Counted from the first letter of the stretch, positions 37,178 to 49,400 are shown. The stretch is 64,000 bases of DNA from Bog-473 sp963745175 (GCA_963745175.1 CAVUWK010000008.1:1-64000), one strand, 5' to 3'. Translations and numbers: made by a program. The notes: generated from the letters alone by a model not told the origin.

Positions 37178-38452
37178 TCAGCGGTTCGCGATCGGGGTGT
37201 AGTTCCGCTCTTCGGAGCCGATGTAGAGCTGGCGGGGGCGGGCGATCTTGGAGTCCTGGTCGAGCATCTCCTGCCAGTGGGCGAGCCATCCGGAAGTGCG
37301 CGGGATGGCGAAGAGGACGGGAAACATCTCGAGCGGGAACCCCATGGCCTGATAGATGAGGCCAGAGTAGAAGTCGACGTTGGGGTAGAGCCGCCGCGAC
37401 GTGAAGTACTCGTCGTTGAGCGCAATGTCCTCGAGCTTGAGCGCGATGTCGAGCAGCGGGTTCTTCCCCGTCACCTCGAAGACCTCGTCGGCGGTGCGCT
37501 TGATGATCTTCGCCCGCGGGTCATAGCTCTTGTAGACGCGGTGCCCAAAGCCCTGCAGGCGCTGGGCACCGTGCCCGGCCTTCACCATGGCGATGAAGTC
37601 CGGCACGTTCTCGATGCTCCCGATATCGGTCAGCATCCGGATGACGGCCTCGTTGGCGCCGCCATGCCGGGGCCCGTAGAGGGCGGCGGCGGCGGCGGCG
37701 GTGGCCGAGTAGGGGTCCGAGTGCGACGAGCCGACGACGCGCATAGCTGTGGTCGAGCAGTTCTGCTCATGGTCGGCGTGGAGGATGAAGAGGACGTCGA
37801 GGGCGCGTGCCAGGACTGGGTCGGCCTCGAAGCGCGGCTCGGCGACCTTCCAGAGCATGGACAGGAAGTTCGGCGCGAAGTCGAGCGAGTTGTCCGGGTA
37901 GACGAAGGGCATGCCGACGCTGAAACGGTGCGCCGCCGCGGCGAGGGTCGGCATCTTGGCGATGAGGCGGATGATCTGCTTGTTCCGGGACTCGGGATCG
38001 AAGATGTCCTTCGCGTCGAGGTAGAAGGTCGAAAGAGCGGCAACGGCCGAGACCAGCATCCCCATCGGATGCGCGTCGTAGTGGAAGCCCTCCAGGAATC
38101 GCTTCCTCACATTCTCGTGGATGAACGTGTGGTACGTCACGTCGTGACGCCATTCCGCGAACTGCTCTTCGTTGGGCAGCTCCCCCTTCAGCAGGAGATA
38201 GGCCACCTCCAGGTAGGTCGAGTTCTCGGCCAGCTGTTCGATGGGATAGCCCCGGTAGCGCAGAATCCCAACGTCCCCGTCGAGGTATGTGATGGCGCTC
38301 TCGCAGGCCGCCGTCGACATGAACCCCGGGTCGAAGAACCAGACCCCGGGGAGGAGCTTGGCCCAGTCCTCGGCCGCTACCCCGCCATTGACCAGCGGGA
38401 TCTCAATGGACTCGCCGTTGCGATTGTCCGTGATCGTGATGCTCTCGGCCAC
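37178..38452 (-). CDS. gltA: Citrate synthase
   Basis: Condenses acetyl-CoA and oxaloacetate at the entry of the TCA cycle. The 424-residue product is of the type II (hexameric) length. Catalytic residues are His in HADHEQNCST, His in GFGHRVYKSYDPRA and Asp in NVDFYSGLIYQ. The N-terminal small beta domain (ITDNRNGESIEIPLVNG) is present. The start is GTG with GGAGGG about 8 nt upstream, so this gene has a leader, in contrast with several neighbours. Confidence 0.97.
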   Translation of the reverse strand: MAESITITDNRNGESIEIPLVNGGVAAEDWAKLLPGVWFFDPGFMSTAACESAITYLDGDVGILRYRGYPIEQLAENSTYLEVAYLLLKGELPNEEQFAEWRHDVTYHTFIHENVRKRFLEGFHYDAHPMGMLVSAVAALSTFYLDAKDIFDPESRNKQIIRLIAKMPTLAAAAHRFSVGMPFVYPDNSLDFAPNFLSMLWKVAEPRFEADPVLARALDVLFILHADHEQNCSTTAMRVVGSSHSDPYSATAAAAAALYGPRHGGANEAVIRMLTDIGSIENVPDFIAMVKAGHGAQRLQGFGHRVYKSYDPRAKIIKRTADEVFEVTGKNPLLDIALKLEDIALNDEYFTSRRLYPNVDFYSGLIYQAMGFPLEMFPVLFAIPRTSGWLAHWQEMLDQDSKIARPRQLYIGSEERNYTPIANR

Positions 38453-38554
38453 GTGAAGAGCCCTCCAATTCCTGATTTCGGTGCGTCTCGATCCTAGGAC
38501 CAGGAACGGGTGCGGTCGACACGCGGATCACCCGGAACACCCACCCCCCGCCGC

Positions 38555-39658
38555 TCAGGTCGCGGGCGAGACCTGCAGCTGCTGCTGGATCGCTGTGCCC
38601 GCCAAGAGGGTCTGGCCGGCCGGCGGGATCACCTGCACGGTCAGCACGTACGTCGTCGACGGCTTGACGCGCATGGTCACCTCAGAAAGCGTGACCGAGG
38701 CTCCCAGGGCCAGTGGCGTCGCCCGGACCTGGGTCGTCGTCGCGCCGGAGGTCTGATCGGCCAACGTGAAGCGGACCGAGACGTTCGGCTCGTCGGACGA
38801 GCCCTGGTTGGCCAGGACCACGGTGACGCCGATCTGTGAGGTCGGGCTGAGCACGGACACGTTCGCTGACCCGCCTGGAGGAGTCGGCAGGGAAGGGGGG
38901 TTCAGGCGCACGGTCCGCAAGACGACGTAGTGCGTCGGCGACAGTGTGGAGGAGGTGGCGAGGAGATCGACCTGGGCCGCCACGCTGCCGAGTTGCCAGA
39001 GTTGCGGGTGCGTCACCCACACCGATGGGGGGAGTGTCCCGTCGCCGGCGTCCGTGGCCAGCGCGTGCCGCACCGAGCGGTAGAGGGCATCCGAACGGGC
39101 GAGCAGCGCGCCGGCCGCGGCAATGCGATTCGTGGCTTGGGTCGCCGAGAGAAGCGGCACCCGACCGATGTTGTCCGCCTGCGCATCGGACGGCGTGTCG
39201 GCGGGCGGGATGGGCTGCATGCCGAGGAACCCGTCCACAGCGGCCCGCAGCTGCACCATGGACTGGGCCCTCTCGGCGAACACGGTGGTGAACTGGGTCG
39301 CCACCGGCCCGAGGGGCGTCGCCCCGGCGGCGACGTCCGCCCGTGACGACTCGTCGGCGGTCTGCTGCACCGCGCCGTCGAGCGCCGCTTGCAAACCTTG
39401 CCGGGTCTGTGCCGGCAGGTCGTTGACGACGCGGCGAACCGTCGACGAGGTGGCGTTGGACTGGTCGGCCACGACGGTGCCCTGCGCCGCCAGCGAGCGG
39501 TCGGCGTTGGCGTCATAGCCCTGCGACTGCCGCGACACCTGCGTGAGGCCGCCCACAAACAATGCGAGCACGATCGCCGCCGCGATGAGCAGCGTGACCA
39601 GCCGGGCCGGTGATCGACGGCGCGCGCGGCGGCGTGGCCTGCGTGGCGGCATCGCCAC
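38555..39658 (-). CDS. Membrane-anchored protein of unknown function
   Basis: I do not recognise this 367-residue protein. It starts with an Arg/Pro-rich cytoplasmic stretch (PPRRPRRRARRRSPARL), then one membrane segment at about residues 20-41. The rest is outside the membrane: an Ala/Gln/Thr-rich helical part to about residue 240, then a beta-rich C-terminal part (NVSVLSPTSQIGVTVVLANQ, ASVTLSEVTMRVKPSTTYVL) that looks like an Ig-like or CARDB-type domain. It has no cysteine in the exported part. It lies between sqdB and gltA on the same strand, 26 bp after sqdB. The ATG at 39652 is an equally good start. Confidence 0.75.
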   Translation of the reverse strand: MAMPPRRPRRRARRRSPARLVTLLIAAAIVLALFVGGLTQVSRQSQGYDANADRSLAAQGTVVADQSNATSSTVRRVVNDLPAQTRQGLQAALDGAVQQTADESSRADVAAGATPLGPVATQFTTVFAERAQSMVQLRAAVDGFLGMQPIPPADTPSDAQADNIGRVPLLSATQATNRIAAAGALLARSDALYRSVRHALATDAGDGTLPPSVWVTHPQLWQLGSVAAQVDLLATSSTLSPTHYVVLRTVRLNPPSLPTPPGGSANVSVLSPTSQIGVTVVLANQGSSDEPNVSVRFTLADQTSGATTTQVRATPLALGASVTLSEVTMRVKPSTTYVLTVQVIPPAGQTLLAGTAIQQQLQVSPAT

Positions 39659-39684
39659 AGGAAACTACAGGGACGGGGGAGGCT

Positions 39685-40887
39685 TTACACCGCGAGGAAG
39701 GACGCGTCCGGGGTCTCCCCGGACGTCGTGAGCGTGCTGGCGCTCTTTCTCCACTGCACGGTGGGGGCAATGGCCCGTACGTCCACCCGACTGCGGTGAC
39801 GCTCCACGAGCTCGAGAATCTCGGAAATGACCTCATCGGTCAGGAGGTGCGGCTGGAGGCCAAGGTCGAGGAGCTTGGTGTTCGCGGCGTGAAAGTAATG
39901 CTCCTCGTTCTCGACCCGCGGGTTGGCCAGGCCCTCCGCGATATCGACCCGGTTCGGGCAGACCTTCTTGACCATCTGCGCCATCTCGCGTACCGAGAAG
40001 GATTCGGTGAATTGGTTGAAGACGCGGAACTCGCCGCGCTCGGCGGGATTCTCGAGGGCCAGGGTCACACACGCCAGGGTGTCGCGGATGTTCAGCATCC
40101 CGCGGGTCTGGCCGCCGGCGCCGTACACGGTCAGTGGGTGGCCGGTGACGGCCTGCACGCAGAACCGGTTGAGCACGGTGCCGAAGACCCCGTCGTAGTC
40201 GAAGCGGGTCGCCAACAGCGGGTCGACATCGGTCTCCTCGGTTGACTGGCCGTAGACGATCCCTTGGTTCAAGTCGGTGGCACGCAATCCCCAGATGCGA
40301 CAGCCGAACATGATGTTGTGGCTGTCGTGCACCTTCGACAGGTGGTAGAAGGAACCTGGCTGCTTGGGATAGGGCAGCACGTCGGTGCGTCCCTTGTGGG
40401 TGACCTCGATGAAGCCTTCTTCAATGTCGATGTTGGGATACCCGTACTCCCCCATCGTGCCCAGCTTGACAAGGTGGATGTCCGGGTCCGTCTCCTGAAT
40501 CGCATACATGACGTTGAGGTTTCCGACAACGTTGTTGACCTGTGTGTAGACCGCGTGCTCCCGGTCGATCATTGAGTACGGGGCGGAACGCTGCTCGCCG
40601 AAGTGCACAATGGCGTCGGGCTTCCCCTCGGCGACGATGCTGTAGGTGAAGGCGGCATCGGTCAGGTTCCCGATCCGCACGTTGATGGCGTGCCCTGACA
40701 CCTGCTCCCAGCGCGTGACGCGGTCCTGAAGAGGAGCGATGGGCACCAGGCTGTCGACGCCCATCTCGCGGTCGTACTCCCGGCGCACCAGGTTGTCGAC
40801 GACGGTGACTTCATGCCCACGCGCCGACAAATGCAGGGCGGTGGGCCAACCCAGGTAGCCGTCTCCTCCGAGAACGAGAATCTTCAT
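39685..40887 (-). CDS. sqdB: UDP-sulfoquinovose synthase (SQD1/SqdB-like)
   Basis: An extended short-chain dehydrogenase that makes UDP-sulfoquinovose from UDP-glucose and sulfite, the head-group donor of sulfolipid. The NAD site is LVLGGDGYLGWPTALHLSA. The SQD1 hallmarks are all present: IVHFGEQRSAPYSMIDR, LGTMGEYGYPNIDIEEGFI and the catalytic YHLSK. The 400-residue start at ATG 40887 (KILVLGGDG) follows GGGTGAA. No sulfoquinovosyltransferase is in the window. The same activated sugar is used for glycans in some archaea, so a cell-surface polymer is an alternative end product. Confidence 0.87.
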   Translation of the reverse strand: MKILVLGGDGYLGWPTALHLSARGHEVTVVDNLVRREYDREMGVDSLVPIAPLQDRVTRWEQVSGHAINVRIGNLTDAAFTYSIVAEGKPDAIVHFGEQRSAPYSMIDREHAVYTQVNNVVGNLNVMYAIQETDPDIHLVKLGTMGEYGYPNIDIEEGFIEVTHKGRTDVLPYPKQPGSFYHLSKVHDSHNIMFGCRIWGLRATDLNQGIVYGQSTEETDVDPLLATRFDYDGVFGTVLNRFCVQAVTGHPLTVYGAGGQTRGMLNIRDTLACVTLALENPAERGEFRVFNQFTESFSVREMAQMVKKVCPNRVDIAEGLANPRVENEEHYFHAANTKLLDLGLQPHLLTDEVISEILELVERHRSRVDVRAIAPTVQWRKSASTLTTSGETPDASFLAV

Positions 40888-41081
40888 TTCACCCGTGTTT
40901 TCACTCAGGCTCCGCATTTGTTACGGAGTCATGTCAGCTTCATCATGGGACAGAACCCTGAATCCACGCTGTGGAATGGCTGTAATTGGCGTGAGACCTG
41001 GACTTTTCCCTAGCGGGGCAGCATAAGGAGCGGGTTTCCGGCGTGGGGGGATGGTCCGGGCGCACCGGACATCAACCGGTC

Positions 41082-43029
41082 TCAGTCCAGGAGGGCCTCG
41101 CCCCAGAGCGCCCGCCGCAGGCCGGAGGCCCGGGTAATCGGCCGCTCGATGGCGGAACGGATCAGGTCCTCCGTGCCCACAAGGATCAGGCGCTCCCGGG
41201 CCCGAGTGGCGGCGGTGTAAAGCAACTCCCGCGTCAAGATGCGGGAGTCGGCGCTTGGCAGGAGGAACGCCACAACATCGAACTGGGATCCTTGGCTCTT
41301 GTGGACTGTCATGGCGTAGACCGTGTCCACCGCGGCCAGGCGGGCAGTACTGATCGGCAGGACCGTGTCGCCGCGCCGGAAGGCGGCCTCCATCGGCCGG
41401 ACTGCACCCTTCACGACGACACCGACGTCGCCGTTGAAGAGATCGAGCGAGTAGTCGTTCTCGGTGACGATCAGGGGTCGCCCGAGGTACCAACCCTCTC
41501 CCGCCGCGAAGCCCTCCACCTCCGCCTCCAACCAGCGTTCGATGTGGCCCGTCCACGCCCACACGCCCTCGGGTCCGCGCCGGTGGGCACAGCAGGAGAC
41601 GGAAACCCTCGAGAGCATCGAGTGCGGTCTCGGCGTCACCGTCCTGCGCCGCTTCGATCACGGCGCGGCCGCTCTCGACCGCACAGTCGTGGATCGCCTC
41701 GAGCTGCCCGACCGTCGCCGGATCCGACGGATCGAAGGCCAGCCAGTCGACGTTCGAGTCGCCGGACCCGAGCTCGGCCAGCGCGTCGTCGGCATTGCCC
41801 GCCTGGACCGCCCGGGCGAAGGCGGCGATCGCTCCCTTGTGGCGCCGCACGTGGCGAAGGAGCACCACCCCGTCCCCTATGGGAGACCGCGCCGTCGTCT
41901 CCGCGTCGGGGAACGGGATAGCCGGTCGCCTCCTCGAGTTGCGTCCTGACCGTCTCGCCCATGCACAACCCACGCGACGCTGGTCCGACGATGTCGCCGA
42001 GCACGGCGCCAGCTTCGACCGACGCGAGCTGCTCAGGGTCTCCCACGATGATCAGGCGCGCGTCGGGACGCAGCGCCTCGAGCAACCTGGCCATCATGGA
42101 CAGCGCAACCATGGAGGTCTCGTCGACCACGACGACGTCGTGGCGGAGCGGGTTCGACCTGTTGTGCCGGAACCGGGTCCGGTTGCCGCCGCTCCGCCCG
42201 AGGAGCCGGTGCAAGAGTCGTCCCGCGGAGCTCGAGCAGGCGCGCCACGATGCCCGGGTCGAGGCCCAGGCGAGTGGCCTCGTTGCGGACGGCCTCTTCG
42301 AGCCGTTGCGCCGCTTTGCCCGTCGGTGCCGCCAGAGCGATGAGTGGTGGCGGGGCGCCCCGGGCGACCGCCTGCTGGTCGAGCAGCGCCAGGAGGCGCG
42401 CGACCGTGCGTCGTCTTCCCCGTCCCTGGTCCGCCCCCGATGACGGAGACCCGGCGCAGGACGGCGGCCGCGGCGGCCAGCGGCTGCAGGTGGTCAGGGT
42501 CCGCCGACTCGGGGTCCGCTTCGGCAAACAGCTGCGCGAGCCCAGCGCGCAGGAGTGTCAGGTCGACGTCGATCACCTCGGTCTGGGCCCGGGCCAGGAG
42601 CTCTGCCGCCACCAGGCACTCATCGAGCCAAAGCCGATTCAGGTACAGGTTCGATCCAGACAGGTACAGAGGGTTGCCATCCCCGACGAGCGGGCTCAGG
42701 GCCATTGCGTCGAGCCATGCTGCGGGGTCGGGCCATGGCAGTGCGTCGATGTCGGTCGGCAGGTCGGCGTCTCCACTGGCGGTCTCGCGGATGGTCTGCA
42801 GGTCGACGCACACGTGGCCGAGTCGCGGCGCCCGGACGGCGAAGGCGATCCCGAGGCCGACGTCCTCCGCAGTGACGCCGGCGAGTTGTGCCAACCGGTG
42901 CGCGACGTGGACGTCTGAGCCGTCCAGGATCCCCGCCCGATTGAACTCGTGCAGGGTCCCGGATGCCCAGGCGGCCAGGGACACGTCGTAGCGATCGAGG
43001 CCGACTCCCGCAGTCTCGACGGTCGTCAC
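41082..43029 (-). pseudogene. recD: Exonuclease V subunit RecD, frame broken about four times
   Basis: The 5'-3' helicase subunit of RecBCD. The GTG start at 43029 overlaps the recB stop (GTGA). In order, across frames: an N-terminal part (LAAWASGTLHEFNRAGIL), the Walker A VIGGGPGTGKTT, IALAAPTGKAAQRLEEAV, HRLLG, the Walker B VVVDETSMV with IIVGDPEQLASVEAGAVLGD, and the C-terminal MTVHKSQGSQFDVV and TRELLYTAATRARERL. Frame changes lie near 42418, 42213, 41910 and 41591, each explained by one extra base. No in-frame stop interrupts any segment. It is either four sequence errors or a very young pseudogene. Confidence 0.85.
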
Positions 43030-46000
43030 CGGCGGGCCCCGTGGTCGAACAGGTCGCTCAGCCCCGTGACCAGGCCGCCGGAGGACACCACGACCAGACC
43101 CCGCACGGCCTGGTCCCGAAGAGTGTGGGCTCGGCGGTGCTCATGCCCCGCAAGAACAGGTACAGGACGCCACCGAGGTGGTGGGCCGGGTCGTAGCCGG
43201 GCTGCCGCCAGCGCAGGTACCGGTGCAGGGCGACCGAGTAGAGCAGCGCCTGGAGCGGATAGTGGGCCTCGGCCATCGCGCTCTCGATCGCGGCAGGCCG
43301 GTAGTTCCACGCGGTAGGAGTCTCGTCGGCGGCACTGAGCCGGTTCGTCTTGTAGTCGGCCAGGACGAACCGGTCGTCGGGCAGCCGCAACACCAGGTCG
43401 AGGCTGCCGGTCAGGTAGCCCCGCAGTGGATTGTCCCCGAGCGCCGGGTCGCGCAGCCGCTCGGCATAGGCGTAGACCGGATCGCCCTCGATCCAGGTGC
43501 TCGATGAGCAGCGTCGCAAGATCAGCCACGTGAAGTTCGTCGTCCCGCTGCACGTTCGCGTCGTCACCCCCAACGAGGGGGAGCTCGAAGCCAAGTTCGT
43601 CAAGGCGGTTCCCCCGTGCCACGTCGCGTAACCGCAGGCCCGGCGCCAGGCCCGAGTGGCGACTCGATGGCAGCGCAGAGACCCCGCACGACGTTCTCGC
43701 TGTTGCCCAGGTCGACGTTGAAGTACGTCTGCTCGTGGCGCAAGGCGTCATTCACCTCCGCGACGAGGTCGGGCGCGTCGAACGCGACCCGCTCCATGAC
43801 GCCGTGGATCAGCGTGCCCACGAGCGTCCCACCGGGCATCGCGGCCAACCCCAACGGCACCGAGCGGAGCCGGGTCTCGTCCAGGTCGTCTTTGGAGAGG
43901 GCTCCGGCGAGCATCCGAGGGGGGCGCCGGACGTCTCCTCGTCCACGGTCACCTCAGCCTCCGGCTCGCTCGCGATGGTCGGTTGCTCGTGCGCTGCGCT
44001 GGTGATGGACGAGTACGAGGCGCGCCGCCAGTTCGTATCGAGCTCGCGGTCGAAGTCGCCGACCTCGAGCTCGGACGAACTCTCGACCTCGTGGTACCAC
44101 CGCACGTCGGGCGGCTGCACGACGCGTTCGACCACGACGTCTGGGCCCAGCGCGCTGAACGCCGAGACGACGGCCGCGTCCGGCTGCGCGCGCTTCCCGC
44201 TCGCCGGGATCTGGCCGTCGGGCCCGCGGTCGAAGAGAAGGCGTGACAGCGAAGAGTTCTTCGTGTCCTTTGCTCCGGCCCACCACAGCACCGCCTGGTG
44301 GCGGGCGCGAGTCAGGGCGACATAGAGCAGCCGCAGGCTCTCTCCCTGCTCCTCTGCCTCCTGCAATTTCTTGTGGGCCGTCAGGTCGGGCCCGGGACAC
44401 CCGACGTCGATCGTTCGCTCGTTCGTGCTGTCGGGGTCGTGAAAGACCGGGACATCGATCGGAAACGCCCAGCCGTCCCAGGCGTATGGGATCATCACGA
44501 CCGGGAACTCCAATCCCTTGCTTCGGTGGACCGTGATCACCTGCACCGCTTGCGCGTCCGACTCCAGCCGGCGCGTCCGCTCTTCGTTCTCGCTGTCCCG
44601 GTCTGCCTCCAGGATGCGCCGTCCCAGCCAGTTGGCGAGGGCCGTTGGGCCAACACCCTCGGTGACGGCCGCATCGTGCAGCAACTGGGCGACGTGACGC
44701 AGGTCCGTCATGAACCGTTCCCCCGACGGGCGGCGCAGCAGCTCGAGCCGGAACGTCGCAGGCAGTCGTGACCGACTCGTAGAGCGTGGCGACTCCCCTG
44801 TCGCGTAGGAGTCGACCCCAGGTGTGCAGCCACCCGTGGAGATCCTCCCAGCGCTGCACGTCCTCCTTGTCCGCCACCTGCTCCGCCGTCCAGCCGATGA
44901 ACTGCGTCATGGCCGCCAGCGACGCCCGGCGCTCGACGCGGGCTGCTCGAGCGCCTCGAGGAAGCGGAGCCATTCACGAGCCGGACCTGAGCCGAACACA
45001 GACCCGGCTCCACCGATGACCGCAGGAACGTTCGCCGCGAGGAGCGCGTCGCACACCGTCGTCGCCTGCCGGTTGGACCTGACCAACACGGCGATGTCAC
45101 CGGGGTGCAGTGTGCGGCTCGTTCGTGCCGTCGTGGTGACGCGTCGTGATCTCTGGTTCGGCCTCGAGGAGCTGGACCGTCTGTGCTGCCAGGTCGCGGG
45201 CGATCAGGTCACGCGCCTCGGGCGCCTTCACCTTCTGCTGATAGGTGGGCACGAGGCCGTCCGCCGTATGGACCACCCTCACGCGCAGCGGGGTGGAGAC
45301 GGGAGCGCGGAGCAGCCGAGGCTCCGCGTTCGGGGGGGCGGCCCTGACGTTGCGGTAGGTGATGCCGGCCTGACCGAGCTGGGCACCTGGAACAGAGCGT
45401 CATAGGCGGCGAGCAGGCCCTTGTCGCTGCGCCAGTTCACGTCGAGCGTCCACTTCGACTGCACGGTCGCCTTCGCCTTGAGGTAGGTGTGCACATCGGC
45501 GCCGCGGAAGGCGTAGATCGCCTGCTTCGGATCGCCGATGAGGACGAGCGTCTTGCCCTCCGCGTCGAAGGCCTTGCTCATGATGTCCCACTGCACGGGA
45601 TCAGTGTCCTGGAACTCGTCGACCAGGACGACGTCGTAGCGCTCACGCAGGCGGGCGCAGCGCCAACGATCCCCGAGACGGATCGCTGAGAGTGTCGCGA
45701 AGACGAAGGAGGACGTCGTCGTACGTGAGGATCTTGAGGGCGCGCTTGCGGATCTCCACCTCCGTGCGCACGCGCTCGGCGAAGCGGCGGCGCGTCGATT
45801 CGAGATCGTCGCCATCGGACAGCGGGGGCAAGAGGTGGGCGTCGGGGATGTCGAGAGCCTTGCGGGCGACCTTGCCCGCATCCTCGCGCGAGAAGCCGAT
45901 CGTGTTTCGCGATGGGCGAACTTCCGCAGGTAGAGGTCGTCGACCACTTCGTCCACCATGTCACTCACGTCCTCGACGAGGGTCACGTCGCGGTCCACAT

Positions 46001-46475
46001 CGCCCGCCGTGCCGAGGCCGTAGAGGACCTGCAGGCAGAACCCGTGCGTCGTCTCGATGGTGGCGGCGTCGAAGTCCGCGATCGCCTTGGCCAGCCGGTG
46101 CACCGCTGCTCCTGGTCGGACGCGGCACGGCGGCGAGCACCTGCAGGATGTCGTCGTCATCGGGGACCTGCTTTCCGGCGAGGACGTCGACCAAGCCGTC
46201 GAAGGCGCGGACCAACCGGTCGCGCACCCGCTCGCGCAGCTCTCCGGTGGCCATCCGGGTGAACGTGATGACAAGAAGGCGCTCGATCGGCAGGCCCTCT
46301 TCGGCGACATAGCGAGTGGTCAGCGCTGCGATCGTGAAGGTCTTGCCGGTGCCGGCGCTCGCCTCGAGCAGCGTCGTCCCCCGGGGCAGCGGACCGCAGA
46401 CCTCGAAGGGCGGGACCTCATCGTCGCCCGATCCGTCAAGCGAGGCGTCACCGGAGCTTCAAGCTCGTCGAAAGC
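43026..46475 (-). pseudogene. recB: Exonuclease V subunit RecB, frame broken about eleven times
   Basis: The helicase-nuclease subunit. Motifs in order across frames: Walker A in LLEASAGTGKTFT (near 46350), VITFTRMATGELRERV, ETTHGFCLQVL, LTYDDVLLRLRDTL, the Walker B VVLVDEFQDTDPVQW, LIGDPKQAIYAFRGADVHTY, VHRSKGLEFPVVMIPY, LLYVALTRARHQAV, and the nuclease motif GSLDLVLRLPDDRFVLADYKT (near 43355). Frame switches, some gaining and some losing a base, are near 46115, 45915, 45668, 45390, 45105, 44950, 44760, 43918, 43625, 43503 and 43115. The exact start near the recC end is unclear. Confidence 0.83.
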
Positions 46476-49400
46476 CAGAAGCGCGTCCCAGAGCGTGCGC
46501 GTAGGCGCCGAACCGGTGCGGCTCGGGCGGGTCAGCGTGGTTCCCTCACCCGGGGCCGGACTGCCTGTCAGTGCGACCATCTCGACGAACGAGAGCTCCT
46601 CCCCGAGCACGAACCGGTGCTCCTTGTCCCTGTTCTCGTTGTCCCAGTCGTACGCTGGAATCCCATTCTTGCGGCGGATGGGCGGCCTCGCCCGGCTCAC
46701 GTCCGTCGAGCCCGGTCGGCGGCGTAGGCGGCGGACGTCTTGCAGAAGAGGGGCAGCGGCTCACACATGCCACGATCGAAGAGCTCGACGAGCACCGGCA
46801 GATGTGCTCGCGCCACCACTCGACGGTGTGCGCGTCCGGGTCGAGCGGTCCGATGGTGCCACGGCCACGGCATGCCGCGCGCCCTTGGGTGTCCGGCCGA
46901 TGGTGTGCGTCTAGAAGGACCGCTCCGGCTACGTCGCGCTCAAAACCAGCAGGCGGACCCAGGCGATCAGCCGCAGAGCCGGCTGCATTCGAGTAGGTCA
47001 CCATCGGCATGACGTCACCGCGGACACCGGCCACGGTGCCGACGACGCGGCGGGGGCCCGGCAGGTCGACGTGGACATCCAGCGACGGCGGAGGTCCGAT
47101 AGGTGCTGACCCGCCAGCGACAAGGTCGTCCACGGGCGTGTTCATCTGGCTCAGCTCCGCGACGGCCAGCGGCCGCGGTGGCAGCGCTCCCCGGGCGCTC
47201 TCGGCCTTCTAGCATGCGTCGAGCCCGCCCCGTCGAGGCGCGCGCCGCAGGATCCGGTCGGCGATCTCCCATCGCTCCAATCCGTCCGGGTCGATCGGGA
47301 TGGCGTCCTCGAAGTCGCGGGTCCGGTCCCACAGCCAGACCCCGAGCCGTTCGCGCAGGAACGCCCTGCACGGGGTGGCGCAGGAAGCGATCCAGCAGAT
47401 CGAGCTCGAGGGACCGGAGCCGGCATGGTTCCAACGGGTGCTCGAGGAACGGCGGAGTCGCTGGTCGTGGTGCCAGGGCGGCGCGGGCGCCGGCCAGGTG
47501 GAGCGCGTCGAAACTCCAGGGCCGGTCCGGCACGAGCTGCTCGGGCTCGAAGTTGCGCTTGTCGAAAGGCTGCAGAGGGTGCTCGAAGACAATGGCATCG
47601 CGGGCGCGTCCCGTCGGGGTCTGCACCGTGTGCTCCACGACGTCGAGCAGCTCGCCGACAGGCACGGCGGGCGGGCGGCGGCAGATTGGAGCGCTCGTCG
47701 TGGCCGCTGAATAGGTGATCGACGAGGTGATCGCGGGCGGCCAGCAGTGCGTCAAGGAGGAGCTGTCGGTCCTCGCTGCGCGCGTCGCGGTCGCCGACCC
47801 GTGGGTGGCGTGCGGTGAGGTCGTCGCCGTCGCGCTCGACGTGGCGCGGGAAACTGCCGTCGTCGAGCCCGAGCAGGCACACCACCCGGTGGGGGATGGA
47901 GCGCATGGGCACCAGCGTGCACACGGTCAGGTGGCCCGTGCGGAAGTTGGCCCTGGTGGGCCGGCCCTTGAGGCGCTCCGGCAAAAGCGAGCGGATGTCG
48001 TCGCAGCCGAGGGCGACGGCGCTCGCCATGTCGTCCTCCGTGCGCCTCCCCGACCAGCTCGTCGAGCAGCGCCTTGAGCTGCGCCGCGTTGCCAGGCGTC
48101 GCCCGGTGTCGGCGCCACGCAGGGAATCGGCGATCGCCGCCAGCTGGCGGCCCACTCCGCCACGGGACGGAAGCCAACCAGTGCGTCGAGGCCGGCCTGC
48201 AAGCGCTCCAGGAACTCGGCCAACGCCCCGCAAGCTCGATGTCGCCGCTGTCGACGTCGTCGAGCGGGAGCGTGGCGCCGAAGAGACGTGGCCGTCCTCG
48301 GCCATCGTCACCCCGAGCAGGATCCGGTCGATCCCCGACCTGCCACGTGTTTGCCGCGATCCCCTCGAGTTGGAAGAGCTCCGGTGCGCGGCATCGAAGC
48401 CCCAGCGCACGAACGACTCGCGTTCACCCATTCCTCCAGCCGGTACAGATCGTCGTCGGCTGAAGCGGAAACGGCGGCGTACCGGGCTCGCGTCCGGCGA
48501 GGTCGAAGACCTCGGTAGCCGTCATCCTCGCCGTACGAGAGCTCGAGCACCTCGGCGAGGACGCCCATCACCGGGTTGGTCTGGCGCAGCGAGCGGTCGG
48601 CCAGCCGGATCTTCAGCGTCCGCTCGGCGTCGGTGGACCGCCCTCGTCGTCGTGCGCCCCGAACGTCGCTTGGATCAGCGGGGCGAAGTGTCTCGATGTC
48701 AGGGCACATCACGATGATGTCACGGGGCTCGAGCACGGGTCGTCTTCCAGCCGGTGCAGGACGGCGTCGCGCAGCACCTCGACCTGGCGGCCGCGGCCGT
48801 GGCACGAATGCACGCGGATGCTGTCGTCGTCGTCGGCAAGCAGAGGGCGCAGGCGACATCGCCACCGGCACTCCGCCGCGGGCGGGCGGTCGGCCCGGAC
48901 GTCGTCCTGGATCCGCTGCAGCAGGGTCGGCACCGCCGGGCGGACCGCGCTCGGTCAGCACCAGTCACCGTGCGTCACGGCCCCGCCGAGCACGAGCTGC
49001 ATCTCGCGGGCATCGCGGCCCCACGACGCAGCAGAGGGTTCGCGGCGGCCGACGCCGTCTGGTCCTCCGGACGGAGCAGTGCCGGGGCCCGGGCCGACCA
49101 GAACCTCCAGCCGTTGCCAGAGTCGAGGCGACGGATGGAGGAGGAAGAGATGGACGTCGCGCTCGGCGGCGATGGCGTCGAGCACGTCGAGGTAGCTGGC
49201 GGGAGCCGGGTCAGCCCGAACAGGGACAGCCGAGGCGGGAAGTCCAGGAGCTCGGGCTCGTCGCGGAGCTGCTGGCAGGCGTCGACCAGGTGCTCCGCCG
49301 GGCTCGGCCGGCCGATGCGTGCGCCGCAGCAGCCGCCAGAGCTTGACCTGCCACTCCGCCTCGTCTCGCCCCGGTCGGCCGGCCGCCCAGCGCTGCACCA

